From positions 27,141,380-27,205,379 of the forward strand of contig NC_135551.1 in assembly GCF_964340395.1 (NCBI RefSeq): a stretch of DNA of 64,000 nucleotides, written 5' to 3'. A program made the position numbers and the translations under genes. Numbering within the stretch: the stretch's first letter is position 1; every line of letters begins with the position of its first letter. This document shows, piece after piece, positions 22,301 to 34,739 of the stretch. The stretch comes from Glandiceps talaboti (lineage: Eukaryota > Hemichordata > Enteropneusta > Spengelidae). The notes beneath the pieces were generated by a model that made no database searches, was not told where the DNA came from, and saw nothing but the letters and a program-made list of their open reading frames with translations.

Positions 22301-24823
22301 ATTGCCAACTCGTCCCATCGCCAACTCGGCCCACGTTATTGCCAACTCGGCCCATTCACATGCCAACTCGGCCCATTTACATGCCAACTCGGCCCATTCA
22401 CATGCCAACTCGGCCCATTTACATGCCAACTCGGCCCACGCACGTCATGACGAAAATGTTTGTGTCATTTAAAGCCAAGGTCTTGAGTCGATGACGTGAT
22501 AATATCAAATACTAGTAATATTCATATAATCAGAGAAAAAATCCTTTGCTCCAAGCACCGACATCGGTATACTACTACTACTTGTAAAGACACTATGGAT
22601 TGACATACTAGTACATATACAATGTAGATCGCATGAATTTACTGAAGGGGTTGAGGAACACAGGACTTATATCGATCAAATGAAACAGGAAAACATTAAT
22701 TCTGTGTTCACTATACACGATGCATGCCATTTCCTAGTCGCGCTTGCATACAGTTTGTCGTCCCTTCGGTGTTGAGGGTACAGTAACGTAGACCCATTCA
22801 CCGTCGGCAGGACGGGCTACCATTACCTATCTACATGTATTTCAATATAACAACGTGTCCGTTTGACGCACCGTTCACACCACTGATATTAACGCGATTT
22901 GACTCGCCCCTTTTTTCAACTCTCCCTAATCATGGATGTATTATCTTACTAATACATCCATGCCCCGACACGGGCTCACCCGAACATCACTATGAGAGAT
23001 CGAAATTTACATGATTTTTCGCTGGTGGTGCTCCTGAGATATGTGACTGATCACAACTGCTTACGGGTTTGGAGGCGTGGTTCCGGGGTAGTCTAGTTCC
23101 ATGCCCCCTTTCTGCCGGGGATAGGCGTGTCGCGCTGTTTACAGGATGTGGTACATGCATGTGTGTCATGAAATCTTTTATGAATTGACTGTAAGATACC
23201 ATTGACCTTCCGAAATGTACTACACCGTACTACCTTTTCATCTAATATGCTGAGATGAATTATCTTGTAACTGATCACAATACTGATATTCAACCAAAAA
23301 ACTACACTGTTATATTGTTATTTGGGAACGGAAATAAATGTAATAGTAGTGTTTTCAGTCACGGGATTTTCTTGTCTGTGGTACAGGGAGGTGTCTACAT
23401 TTCCTGTTTATTTGTGTAATTGAGAGGACGATGAGCGTTACAATCACATCGAGTTGTACATCTTGACTACTTAGTATTTACGAATTGACGAATAGGGGAC
23501 AAAATATCTATAGTCAAGTTGGCAGAGAGTGGGCCGAGTTGGCAGAGAGTGGGCCGAGTTGGTGGGCCGAGTTGGCAGACGGTGGGCCGAGTTGGTGGGC
23601 CGAGTTGGTAGACGGTGGGCCGAGTTGGTGGGCCGAGTTGGAAATGGGCCGAGTTGGACGTGCACCATTTGTATATGAGTAAAATGTAGAAAACTGAGGA
23701 TGTTACGTGAAAATATATTCTAAGCCCGATCACTAGCTATAATATTCTGCCAGACGTTAAATCATAAATATTCATGAACTCGCAAACATAAAAGTAGGGC
23801 TTTTGAAGACATGTTGTCGTTCCTTGCACAGTAAAGGGCTGACAACGTAGTGAGCTCAGCAGCAATATCTATGACATACTGTGAAGTGTATATGGTCAGT
23901 CACTCACTCAAGGACGACAGTCATAAATGGACATTTTTGAGTTTTCCATACACCCATCCTTCTGGTGACACAGTGAATACTTTGCCCAGAATAAACCTTT
24001 TATTAACAATAGGCAATAGTCTTGAGTGAAGTGATAAGGCTTTAAATATTACATTATATTTGTATATTTTAACAACAGATGTTGTTATTCTTTTGTGTAA
24101 AATTCAACAATGAGAAAAACATTACAAGGTTTCAAAAAACCCTTCTGAGACAAGATTCTTAAACACTAAATTGAATCAAGAACTCTTGCCACTATTTTTA
24201 CATTGGCTATGATCTTCTCTGCTCAGTTATGCTATGCTTTATCCATCATGTTCACTGTACTGTCTGTTAATATTTCAACACTTACCAGTTGGTGCTGGGC
24301 CAATGGCCAATAGTAATAAAGAACAATTTAAAACACTGTCTTCTGATTGTTTGATTTCATTGCGGATTTCTGGAGACCATCTTAAAACTGGTGAGCTAAG
24401 AGACATGGAAAAAGACAAGATTGTTTACTATCCACTTCAAATTACAAATGTTGTAACTTGTAACACATATATTTTACATTTCCGTACCTGCTATGGCCAT
24501 TGTTAGATATTGAAAAGATTATTTCCTAGCTTAAAACAATTTGTGAAATTGTGGAGGGTCGGGCTTCCTAGATGAGCCACTGCCAGTGACAGTGTACAAT
24601 GATACATCATTTCATTACATGTGCACACACCTGTCACAAACCCACAGGTAAGTTCATATGACGAGACTTACATATCTTATTGTGTGAAATTATATTTCGT
24701 TTATTTCTAAAGCTAGGACACCTCTTACCTCGGTGGGGTTATTTTCTCATCATCATCTTCATCGTCGTCTGCATCAAACGCTCTTGAAGCAACATCCAAC
24801 ACTTCTCCAAAGAAAGTTGCCAT
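19366..24823 (-). CDS. PSMG1: Proteasome assembly chaperone 1 (PSMG1/PAC1), complete
   Basis: Six coding exons on the minus strand: 24823-24729, 24395-24286, 22238-22027, 21313-21127, 20727-20591, 19440-19366. Splice sites are all GT-AG and phases match. They encode 271 residues (human 288). The start gives MATFFGEVLD, matching the MAATFFGEV start of vertebrate PSMG1, then an acidic stretch. Conserved family blocks follow: LLLLAIG in exon 2, CNARVSADQAFHWTEK in exon 3, QVTEYK in exon 4 and LNFCQVHSIPSVLYMAY in exon 5. The last residues are Leu-Tyr-Ile, an HbYX-type C-terminus like those with which assembly factors dock into pockets of the proteasome alpha ring. PSMG1 pairs with PSMG2 to assemble the 20S alpha ring in the cytosol. 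The gene shares a 478 bp upstream region with ashwin. Intron 2 carries a foldback transposon whose end is about 41 nt from the exon 3 acceptor. Confidence 0.95.
20332..20545 (+). repeat. Dispersed repeat family R2, copy 2
   Basis: Same family as 17647-17845. It lies just downstream (in PSMG1 orientation) of exon 5, in intron 5. Confidence 0.7.
21642..21655 (+). promoter_or_regulatory. Consensus CTCF-type motif
   Basis: CCACCAGAGGGCGC matches the bilaterian CTCF core CCASYAGRKGGCRS at all 14 positions. It lies in PSMG1 intron 3. Binding is inferred from the motif only. Confidence 0.55.
22291..22440 (+). repeat. Left terminal minisatellite of the foldback element
   Basis: Eight copies of AACTCGGCCCA (one with T for G) in units of 16, 16 and then 21 bp. 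The four central 21 bp units alternate TTCACATG and TTTACATG, which makes a 42 bp higher-order unit. Confidence 0.95.
22931..22962. repeat. Perfect 13 bp-arm hairpin inside the foldback element
   Basis: CATGGATGTATTA (22931-22943) and its exact complement (22950-22962) enclose the 6 nt loop TCTTAC. Confidence 0.9.
23515..23655 (-). repeat. Right terminal minisatellite of the foldback element
   Basis: Eight copies of GGGCCGAGTTGG, plus a degenerate copy at 23515, in units of about 13-14 and 20 bp. They are in opposite orientation to the left array. Unit lengths differ from the left array although the core is identical, so the two arrays have expanded independently. Confidence 0.95.
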
Positions 24824-25301
24824 TTTGAAAAACTGTGGGTCAAAGGTCACGATTTCTGCGATCGCACATTTTTATCACCTCACAAATTTGTATACATTTT
24901 TTCCCTAAAAGCAACATTGTCCAACTTAATATTCAATCTTGTGGACATGTATTTAAAATTAATTGAATATCTTCGAATGTGATAAAAACTAAGATGAGGC
25001 AACAAACAAACAAATCAAAGGTCAAAATACGGTCATTCTGCAAAACTAGGCTAAGATTCATATTGGATAAAATCTGATCTGATATCTTTAATATAATGCT
25101 TCTGTAATAAAGGTACAGTTGAGGTTCTGTTTATAAATTTCACCAATTTCCAGTATATATCAAAGTTAATTCCGTATAAATTATTTTTTCTGCCAAAATG
25201 ATGACATTTATCCAGTGGTAGAGAAGGAATAATCTTTAAATTTGTGATTGCGACACAACTGTCAATCGCAATCTGAACTTCACTCTCTCATTTACGCCGT
25301 A
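24824..25301. promoter_or_regulatory. Putative bidirectional promoter of PSMG1 and ashwin
   Basis: The 478 bp between the two start codons contain both 5' UTRs and whatever promoter serves them. The flanks next to each gene hold CpG-containing words (GCGATCGCA near 24860; TTGCGACA near 25250) in an otherwise CpG-poor region. No TATA box is placed convincingly. The divergent arrangement is inferred to mean shared control. Confidence 0.6.
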
Positions 25302-28147
25302 ATGGCGACAACAGAAAGCATGGAGGTGGAGACAGTAGACTTACTTCATCCAGAAATTTTAAGTAAAGAAACCATCATTAAGATCCTAAAATCGGTAAGT
25401 TTATTTTGGTACAATCGCGTATTTTCTTCTTCGATGACAACGTAGTCCGCTGACATTCCATCACTTCATTCGTCATTCCAACGCGCGCACACATGCAATG
25501 CAATGCAATGCAATGCAATGCAATGCAATGCAGTGCAGTGCAGTGCAATGGGGCGATTTGTACACAAGTGGTTAGGCCTTAGGGTTATGATGGTACTCAC
25601 TGTAACACCACCGATCTATTATGATAATAATGTAGTTTATTTGCACACAGGATCTCTATCAATCATCTATGGCGTATGGGACTGTTTTAACTAACTACAT
25701 CTTGTACTGACAATGAAATGTGAATTCAACTTGAGAAAGTTGTGCATGTAAATAAGCATATATCAAGTACTTACTTTCACTACATTGCACTGTATAGGGG
25801 TTTGATTTATATGATAAGTGACGTCTGTAAAAGAATCCTATTAAAATGTAAAACCTAGGTCACTATGACTATGTAATAAGAAGATATCAAACTAATAAAA
25901 GTGAACTATGAAAAAATTAATTTGGTATTTACCTGAAATTGATACTGTTGCAATGGTTTATATATTTTTTGTTCTTGTCATTTTAAAGTTTGATTTAATG
26001 TCACACATTTCAAAGTGTAACGCATTGTAGTGTAGTGTTGTGTCCATTCTCTAAATGTATGTTCCGTATAGTTCCTTCGATTTCACTTCATGATGTTCAC
26101 ATTTTTTTCAGCGATGTGTGCGTCTTGACAACATGTACAACATGGACAAGGATGCATTGGTTGAAGTGTTCCACAGAACGGTGCTACCAATGCCACAACG
26201 TGAATTCAGAGATAACCGAAGAGGTAAAATAATGGCAAAGTTACGGCCTAAGAAAAGGAAAATCAGCGATGTTGAAAAATTTGTCAAAAATATGTCAGTG
26301 TCAGATGGAGGTCCAGCAGCTAAAAGGTAATTTTCTATTTTCAGGTTAAATGAAAGTATTTTCCAATTGATTGTGTGATCTTATTAGGGAGACAGTGTAA
26401 AAAATCAATTTGTCAGTTAATAATTTCACTGGCAAATTAAGTCTTAGTTGTTAGCTCTATTGTCAAAATAAATCCTTCAAAAATACACTGTACTTGATTT
26501 TTGTAAAATGCAGGTTGGGACTTAGTAACAATGTGTGTCAAAAGTGTATGTAGATCTTTAAGACAATTCATTGACACTGACATGACAAGAATAAAGGAGA
26601 GTGAACCAATTCAAGACCAATTGTCCAATAGACATGCCCTTGTATGCAAGCTAGGAAACACAATGTACATATAATAGCAGCATGTCCTCTTTTGGAAACA
26701 TATAGATTTCTGTGAGTGAAACAAAGCAGTTATCAATGTTTTGGATAGTTTGTAGACCTGCAGCATTGCCCCTCATATATGGTGTGTTTCAAGGGTGGCT
26801 AGGTGTATTGATGTTGTTAGGTTAGAGATAAGGTTAGACTTCATAATAAATGTGATTTGTATCCTAAGCAATGAGTGACTTCTGAGTCAGATTTAAACTT
26901 GTCAACATTCCTTGATTATGACTCTGTCAAAACTCAAGTTAATCCTGTTTTATGGTGTTTTTGACTTAACAGTGTTAAGATGTATATGACCATAGACCCT
27001 CCAATGATAAGACCTATGAACCCATATGATAACAAACATTTCTTGTTATGTTTACAGACGAGCTAGTGGCGGATCATCACATACAGGTCTTATCACCTCA
27101 GTTAACATCACAAGTACAACAGAGAGACTTAAACCACCACCAATTGTCATCAACAAAAATAAAACTGTTGTCAAATTAAATCCCTCAAAAAAAGACACAG
27201 AAATCAAATCAGTCAGTAGCGGTAATAGTAGTAGTGGTGGTGGTGGTAGTGGTAGAACAATTATTAAACTAAATAGTAATCCTAGCACTCCACAAAGTAA
27301 TCATAGTAAAGAATGTAAAAAAGTTTCACTAAAACGACCATCAGGTGACAAAAGTAGTACAAAAGAGGAAAGTCCTGAACACAAGAAGAAAATCTCACTC
27401 AAGCCTATTTTATCCCCAACATCATCAACATCGTCATCATCACTATTATCAACGTCACCGCCATTGTCATCACCAACATCAACAACAACAAAGTCTTCCG
27501 ATAAAGAGAAAGTTAAACAGGTAAGTGTTTTACTGTTATGTCTGTTTTGTGAAAAAAGATTGCAGCATTTCTTTGATTTGACTCCTAAGTGCATATTCCC
27601 TTCAGTTTAAAACATCTCTTATCATTTATTGTGCTTGCCAACCATAAATATATTATTTCTGCTGACTCCCATGATGCAATGGCCCATAGCAAAGATACTA
27701 GTACCCTATAAAGGCACAAGATCAACTTGAAGTTTCTCAAACATCTTAAGTAATTGTAGATGATGAATATCGTTAAATGACTCTGCAGAACCCATAGTTC
27801 ATAAAAATATCTCTATTTCCTAGAGTGGTTGTTCGCCTTTAATTTCAGACTTCATTTATCAGAAAAAACGGTTGCGGTATTTCATTTTTGAAGTAATTAC
27901 TTTTCACTGACAGTTTTCGAGAGATACAAAAGGGTCTGATATACTAATATTTAATCTGAAATATTTTTAGTTGTTGCTTAAATTTGGGTAAATTAGCAAA
28001 TGTAATTCACATTCAAAATGATTTATTGTTCATGGCTTCTTTTTTCAGAAAAAACTATGTACCTCACCACTATCACCATCATCATCGTCATCATCAGATA
28101 CTTCACCAACAAAGAAGATGTCAATTAAGAAGATTACATGGCCTTAA
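25302..28147 (+). CDS. Ashwin (C2orf49 family), complete
   Basis: Four coding exons: 25302-25394, 26112-26326, 27058-27520, 28049-28147 (TAA at 28145). All splice sites are GT-AG with matching phases, giving 289 residues (human ashwin 232). The N-terminal half holds the family core: LLHPEILS in exon 1; then NMDKDALVEVFHRTVLPMPQ and RDNRRGKIMAK in exon 2, matching vertebrate LLHPELLS, DSLTDLY...PLPQR and KNRWGKMM. Exon 3 is a long low-complexity Ser/Thr/Pro/Lys region with a conserved-looking RLKPPP. Exon 4 ends KKITWP, the same C-terminal Thr-Trp-Pro as vertebrate ashwin. Ashwin is a nuclear protein found with the RTCB/DDX1 tRNA-ligase complex and first described in Xenopus development. The start is chosen because it gives MATTESMEVE just before the conserved block. 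No paralogue is seen. Confidence 0.94.
25496..25548 (+). repeat. Pentanucleotide (ATGCA/GTGCA)n microsatellite
   Basis: About ten units of TGCAA changing to TGCAG, in ashwin intron 1, about 100 bp after exon 1. Confidence 0.9.
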
Positions 28148-30466
28148 TATTGTCAAAGAAATTCTTCATCTTTTTAGCTGCACTTAGAATAATTCAAACA
28201 TCAGTGAAATTGTGAATATTTTACATATATTTGTATAGGCTACATTGTTGTGTGCAATGCTTTGCATTGTTACCAGAAGTGATATTGCAGTTTTTGCATA
28301 AATGAAACAGAAGTCATATTCAAGCTGGAAGCATTGATGTTCACCTTGACTCTCTTATGGAGTCTATGTAGCTATGAAAGTACAGTTTGATTTTATTACA
28401 CTTCACCATCCTTATTGCCATCACACTTAATTACAACATGTATACCATTTGCTGTATATTTATGCATAAGGTATATTTTGTTTCAGTGTAATTGTGCAAA
28501 GGGTATGTTGAGGATGTGTATTTTCATTGTACAATCCATGAAAAAACACCAGTGTCTTTACTTGCTCATGGTAAGCAGGAATGAGACAAGTTACATGTAA
28601 AGACATACATTGTAATTAGTGTTGGTAACTTATCAAAGTATAAACACCACATAATATAACACCACATAAACCAGGACCCCATAACTCTGTTTACTGATAG
28701 AATGCTACATGTTATAACAATCAAGTACAACTGTTAGTGTTACATTATAACTTCCACAGATGTTAACAAACTGATAAAAGTGTACCCTGAACCAGAGGTA
28801 CCCCAGTTGTTTTTGTATCTGTTGCATTGTCATTTTTGCTTAATTTTGTCGTTGTGTGAAGTCTCTCCTTATCTCACTTCATTCAAGTAAATGTACTAAT
28901 GTTTTTTCACGTTTTATTACAATGTGTAGGTTAACAACTTTTATATGTAAGAAGATTAGGGAAAAAGTGCTAAGAATTTGTAGATAATCTGATGAAAAAT
29001 ATGCAAGAGTTCTACATCTGTATTTGCATGAATGCAAACAGGAAAATGTGAAACCAAGTAAAGGAATATGAGAGTACAGGATGGGTTAGGGTAGGTCAGC
29101 TTGACCCAGTGGCCTTCAAATGTACCAGATATTGTAACAATTTATTATTGAATGATCCAGTGTGTCTGAAAGTTTAGAACACTCAGCTATTTGTTTTATT
29201 TATTTATTATTATGGAAAAGATAATGAATCATGTCGAGTACAACCTTGAAATATCTGCTTATTAATGTCATGTCATTTCTTTCAATTTGTACTCGTATGA
29301 ACCCAGCATATCCATAGATTGTTGTTGTTTCATGGATGACAGTAATAGTATATTAAGACAATTTTACTATGTATGAACTAAGTCTGTGATGTTTAGAGTT
29401 TAATCATGTTTATCCCTTCTGATATAGCTGGACCAACTTCACCATTTAGGTTTGTAGTAGATTACAAGCCATAAATACACTCTTACTCAGATTCTGACAG
29501 AGTGCCCACACTCTTTTGCCCAAACAACAGATATCTTCATTAACATGCAATAAATCATACCTACTTTTGCCTTCTCCTATGCATGTCTCAATTCCCTTGA
29601 TTCAGATATTTAAAAATCAACTTATTTCTATTTGTTAACAAGTAATAGTTTTCACTCTTCTGCTTGATCACCATTCATTGTTGGATGACACTAAAATGTA
29701 GGCTTTTCCAACTATCGTGACATGTCCAACCAATGTTCAGTATGTGACTGCTTTAACACACACAGGAGGTGGCAAGATATATGCAAGATATAGGGAATAT
29801 AGAGAGGAGGGTATGCGACCCTCAGAAAAGCATCTTGCTCACTGTGATATTTTTGGTATTAAAGAAGTTAAAGTAAACTTTATAGTTAGAGGCAACCATG
29901 ACCAGATTGTATGATAGAGTCAGATTGGCGTGATTGCCATGATGTGTTAGTAAGGGCAAATTTTGACACATACTTGAACACTGTCAATGTACATTTAATA
30001 GTGTCGCATGTTGTTTACATATATCATGATAGAAATTATGATCTCAGACCACTGTAGTATAGATGGATGCTGAGAAAATTTTTACAGAATCTTTATTTTA
30101 AATTGCAAAGCATTTTCAGCGTGTTTAGAAGTCCCAGAGTATAGAGAAGTCCTTTTCAAGTACTCCTTTCAACTCTGTAATGATTGTAAACTTTCTCGAT
30201 GTAAAAAGTACAGCAGTTGATGCTCTTAAAACTAACTTTGACATCAAAGAACTGCCAAAATGCATAAACATCATATAAATAGAATGTTAATTTTGTATAA
30301 TAAAAATGTTGAGAATGATATCAGTTTGTATTATTTATTCTGTATTTTGCACAATATACTCCACAATACTTGTTATAACATCTTGTACAAAATATATCAT
30401 TAGGTATTTTCAAACACCAACACATTTAAACAGTGTACAGTGCAAGTTTCAGATATTGCAGACTTA

Positions 30467-30642
30467 CTACCAAACCAGAGTGACTATAGAGTTGCAATGA
30501 CATGGCATGGCGTTTTTTATTTCACACAAGGCTTTTTGTTAAAATTACATAAAAGAAATGAAGATAGCACACAAGCATATAAAATGATACATTTCATCTC
30601 ACTGTGAACACAAATCAACACCACTGTCTGATGAAACAAGGA
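30467..30642 (+). repeat. Dispersed repeat family R1, copy 2
   Basis: Pairs with 12118-12309; see there. This copy has a few deletions relative to the first. Confidence 0.8.
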
Positions 30643-30870
30643 AAATTCAAACACAAAACTTTTGCTTGTATTCACTGTGAGAGAAAATGTAACATTTCAT
30701 GTGGATACAGCTATCAGTGACTGTATTTGGTTTGTGTAACTCATAACAAAAAACATATGAGATGTGCCACCAAATTGAAACTCTGGTTTGATAGTATTAT
30801 TAGTATATGAAAAATGAAGTGTAGAATGACAGAGGAAATTTAGCAATTTTCCACACTTACATAGTCTTGG

Positions 30871-31111
30871 TTGAATGGCTATATGGATGAGGATTAGGTA
30901 TTTACTATGGATTTTTAATTCATAAAACAATTTTATCATGGCTTCCTACTTAACAAATCAATGTGAAACAACATGTCAAGTCAAAGAGATTGGGGTATCT
31001 TTCTCATGTTTGTTCTCTGAATTAGAAGTAAAAGGGATTTTTCTTTGACAACAGCTACTTTCGTACAAAAATAATTTTAGCCAGACATGCTATGCGAACA
31101 TTAGCATCGAA

Positions 31112-31150
<39 letters not shown>

Positions 31151-31552
31151 GAAAAGAGAAAGCGACTATCCTGTTGTTGAGACCAAGTAACTGGCCACGA
31201 TTTCAATTTCCAGGTTCTTGCATTTGTTGTCTTATCAGTGGAGCTATAACAATTACATTCATTCTTTCGTTTTAGACCAATGTTTTCTATAATTCTGCCA
31301 AACAACTGTTTTTCATAAAACAAATTCAATACTTTGCAAAAAGATGCAAAAAGTGTAAAAAGTTTGTTATTATACGTACAATAACAAACATTTTACACAT
31401 TGTTTAATGTTTTGCAGTTTATTGAGTTGTGAACATGGACTTGGTATATGTTATTTCACATTATTTTTTCAAGTAAAAAAACATAGTGAAACTGTTTCAT
31501 CAAATAAAAATCCAAAATAAATACCAAATTCTCATCCATATGGCCACTTTAA
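30871..31552. mobile_element. TTAA-flanked palindromic MITE, copy 1, with nested insertion
   Basis: Left arm about 30878-30985 and right arm about 31340-31552 match the arms of the element at 63020-63371. Shared words include ATGGATGAGGATT, TGGATTTTTAATTCATAAA, TTCCTACTT and ATCAATGTGAAACAACAT. Relative to that copy, about 340 bp including a (GT)n tract are inserted between about 30985 and 31325. TTAA borders the right end (31549-31552). Confidence 0.8.
31113..31149 (+). repeat. (GT)n microsatellite
   Basis: About 18 GT units inside the segment inserted into the palindromic MITE. Confidence 0.95.
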
Positions 31553-33340
31553 TATTTTTAGGATAGAACAGGCATGTGGAGAAAAAAATAATGGTTTCAT
31601 AATTTGCTACTAGAAATGTATGAAGTTGTATATTTTATATCATTTTATAATTGCAAGTGTGTTTTGTATAAATCATTTCAATGAAAATGGTAACCAATTT
31701 CAGGTTAAGACAAAATGATCCTAGTAGTGTGATAGTCATGGTTTGACACTACAAATATCTTTCGTCAAGCTTTCATATCCACAGGTGTAATTTTTTTAAA
31801 GTAAAAACAAAAGATTTCTGTTTTGTAAATTTCTTTGTAGAGGGCGGTATTTGATGGCGGTGACACGTGCCTGTAATGAAGAAGAGAGACGCGCACCATT
31901 TACCACCATGCTAATACCACAGTCAAATGATAACTTTGTTTTTCTATTATGCAGATTTATTTCCGATAGAATGATCTTGTTTTCAACTTTGAGCAGTTCA
32001 GGAACAATTGAAAACAAATGATTCGTTTGATTTATTCACTTATACTGACATGGTATGCAGGTACGGGTTGTCGCTGGTCCTTTGTATTCAAAACGAGTCA
32101 CGCTACTGTAGTCTTGGCCAGTGCACGTGCAAAGACTTCCATATATACCTCTGTGTAAATAAACATAATGTCAAGAAAGTAGCTCTCTGTGTGTGACCTC
32201 TCCCTGTTTGTCTATCCTATCCTAGACACCCATAAACATTTTATCGCTATTTTAGTAGCAACCGCACATTTGAATGAAATAAAAGTTATTAGCCTTATTT
32301 GGGGCCACTTTTGTGGTCTAAGCTAAAAAAGTATTATAATAACAGCCTATATATGCCACGGTACCAATCGCACTTCTATATTTGATAAAAATGCCAAAAA
32401 CATAGCTTTTATTGGTAAAATTGGTAATAATCTAATTCTAAATTGCTTTCTGAAACTACATTGCATTTTATGTTAACCCCTTGACTGAATGTGGGAGCGA
32501 GTCGGACTTTTTGGTGTAAGCTTGCAAGTTGTAAAAAAAGTCTTACCTTTCATCATCTTAAAAACCATCGTCTATATCAGACCACAGACAATTGGTGTCC
32601 CCCCCCCCCCCAATGCAATGTATATGATCAGAGCATATAGTTATCCGATAGCAATACAGGTATATATATTTGTATATCGTGCAACATAAGCTTAGACGTC
32701 CATGATAAAATAACCAGCGTCTATTATACAACTAAGTATCCCTGTGTCTTTATTCATTTATGATAGAACCATGATAGATTACAGAAAGAAATGCCGTGGT
32801 ATATTTATGTATTTATTTTTCCCCTTTTGCTTGTTGTCTTTCTTTGAACCCAGGCCACTAATGCACTGTAGAAACGATGCCGACTGGGTTTTAAACATAT
32901 CTATTTCAACCTACAGGCACAATTGTTACATTTCTTTCCTTTGATATACAAAGAGTAGTACAATAATGCTCGTCTATGATAAATCCATTACTTTCGTTGT
33001 CACCGCATTCATTTACTTTTGCGGGTCCAAATTTTCCAAGATCTCAGGAAGATTCGCTGCAGTGTACATATTTTGTTACGTCATCACAATGCTATGATGT
33101 AGACACTTCCTGGATATGACTCCACTTCGGGAAACTATTGATAAACGGTATCGGAAATATTACAGAATCGTTTTCATTTGTTGACATTCCGTTCCATAAA
33201 AATATAAATTCTTGTTATGATAAATGCTGTATATAGTGAAACTGTGAATCTTGCTCTGTATCTTCACTTATAAAATTAAGTTTGATTCTTTGGTTGAATG
33301 TGTTAATTCACTATTAACCAACTAACTATCTAACTGCCTG

Positions 33341-33530
33341 AGTGACTGACTGACTGACTGACTGACTGACTGACTGATTTGATCGTGTCAATGTCATTTC
33401 GTTCTGCGCGTTTGATAGATTAATTTAATTGGTTGGTTGGTAGGCTGGTTGGCTGGTTGGTTGGTTGGTTGGTTGGTTGGTTGGTTGGTTGGTTGGTTGG
33501 TTGGTTGGTTGGTTGGTTGATGGATGGATG
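33341..33530 (+). repeat. Tetranucleotide microsatellites (GACT)n and (GGTT)n
   Basis: (GACT)n runs 33342-33376. (GGTT)n with a few variants runs 33429-33519 and passes into GGAT units to about 33530. Confidence 0.95.
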
Positions 33531-33971
33531 AAATAGTTGTTTGATTTGATATGATAACAAATTTAGTATAATAACTCCATGCATTCGACTCCATCCAGTG
33601 AGTTTTAGTGACAGACACTTCTCGATGGTCTTAACTCTACAGGAAGTCTTCCTTAGCATACCACCTGACATGAAGGTTAAAAGCTCCAAACCTTGTAATT
33701 ACTCATTGATGTGGTTTTTGCCAACAAGTGTTTTCTTGCCACCCACTTCTATACAAATATACATATAACAGTAAAGTCTCTAACGATGATTTAATTGAGT
33801 CAAAGTTAAACAGACTGTGTATCATATCAGTTACAGCCTATAAGAGTCTTCACAGAGGTTGGTAATCGCCATGGGTATTGATGTAAGGAAATCACCCAGA
33901 CCTTTGGCACGTAAATCGATGTGATACATTTGATTTCTGCCTTCAAATACCAGTATATATGCTCCCTACGT

Positions 33972-34030
33972 AGAGAGCTTCTTGAGATGGGATAGTAACA
34001 CCAAGATAATTATAAATCTCTAAGCTATTC
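33972..34030. repeat. Partial copy of the hairpin MITE family H1
   Basis: GAGAGCTTCTTGAGAT...TAACACCAA...TCTCT matches the right arm of the hairpin at 56157-56268. Only half the element is present. Confidence 0.55.
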
Positions 34031-34085
34031 ATTCTATTTCTATTCTGTTATGTTTTGAGCTATTTTACTAGTTAGTTATTCATAA

Positions 34086-34428
<343 letters not shown>

Positions 34429-34739
34429 GTATTTTCTCCTCAGGTATTACATCACAGACAATGGATTCTTTCTTGTCTGTGTTTACATGTAGTATCTCCG
34501 ACCGGGATCCCCGAGGTGAGGGTGCAATGTATGGTACGAATAGAACGATACAATATCATCGTGAAAACTAACCATACGTTGTTTACACGTAGAACCATAG
34601 CCGGCATATTTGTAACACATGCATAATGTAACTAAAGGCCATGTGTTACAGCGTAGAAGTGGGGAAGAAATAGATATATTATATTTACATTATTAACTGG
34701 TATTCTAATTGTTTACTTATGCAAATTACATGTAAATTA

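Larger units (their letters stand above)
22271..23675. mobile_element. Foldback-type DNA transposon with inverted minisatellite termini
   Basis: The element body is 22280-23666 (1387 bp), flanked by a perfect 9 bp target duplication ATTTGTATA (22271-22279 and 23667-23675). Each end has 21 bp that agree at 16 positions, and the inner AACTCGGCCC is identical. The ends continue into tandem arrays of that motif in opposite orientation. The interior (about 22446-23512) is GC- and CpG-richer than the surroundings and has no long open frame, so the element is non-autonomous. Terminal inverted tandem arrays are the hallmark of foldback elements: Drosophila FB makes 9 bp duplications and sea urchin TU makes 8 bp. 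It sits in PSMG1 intron 2. The transposase superfamily is unknown; a Mutator-like source would also fit 9 bp. Confidence 0.85.
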
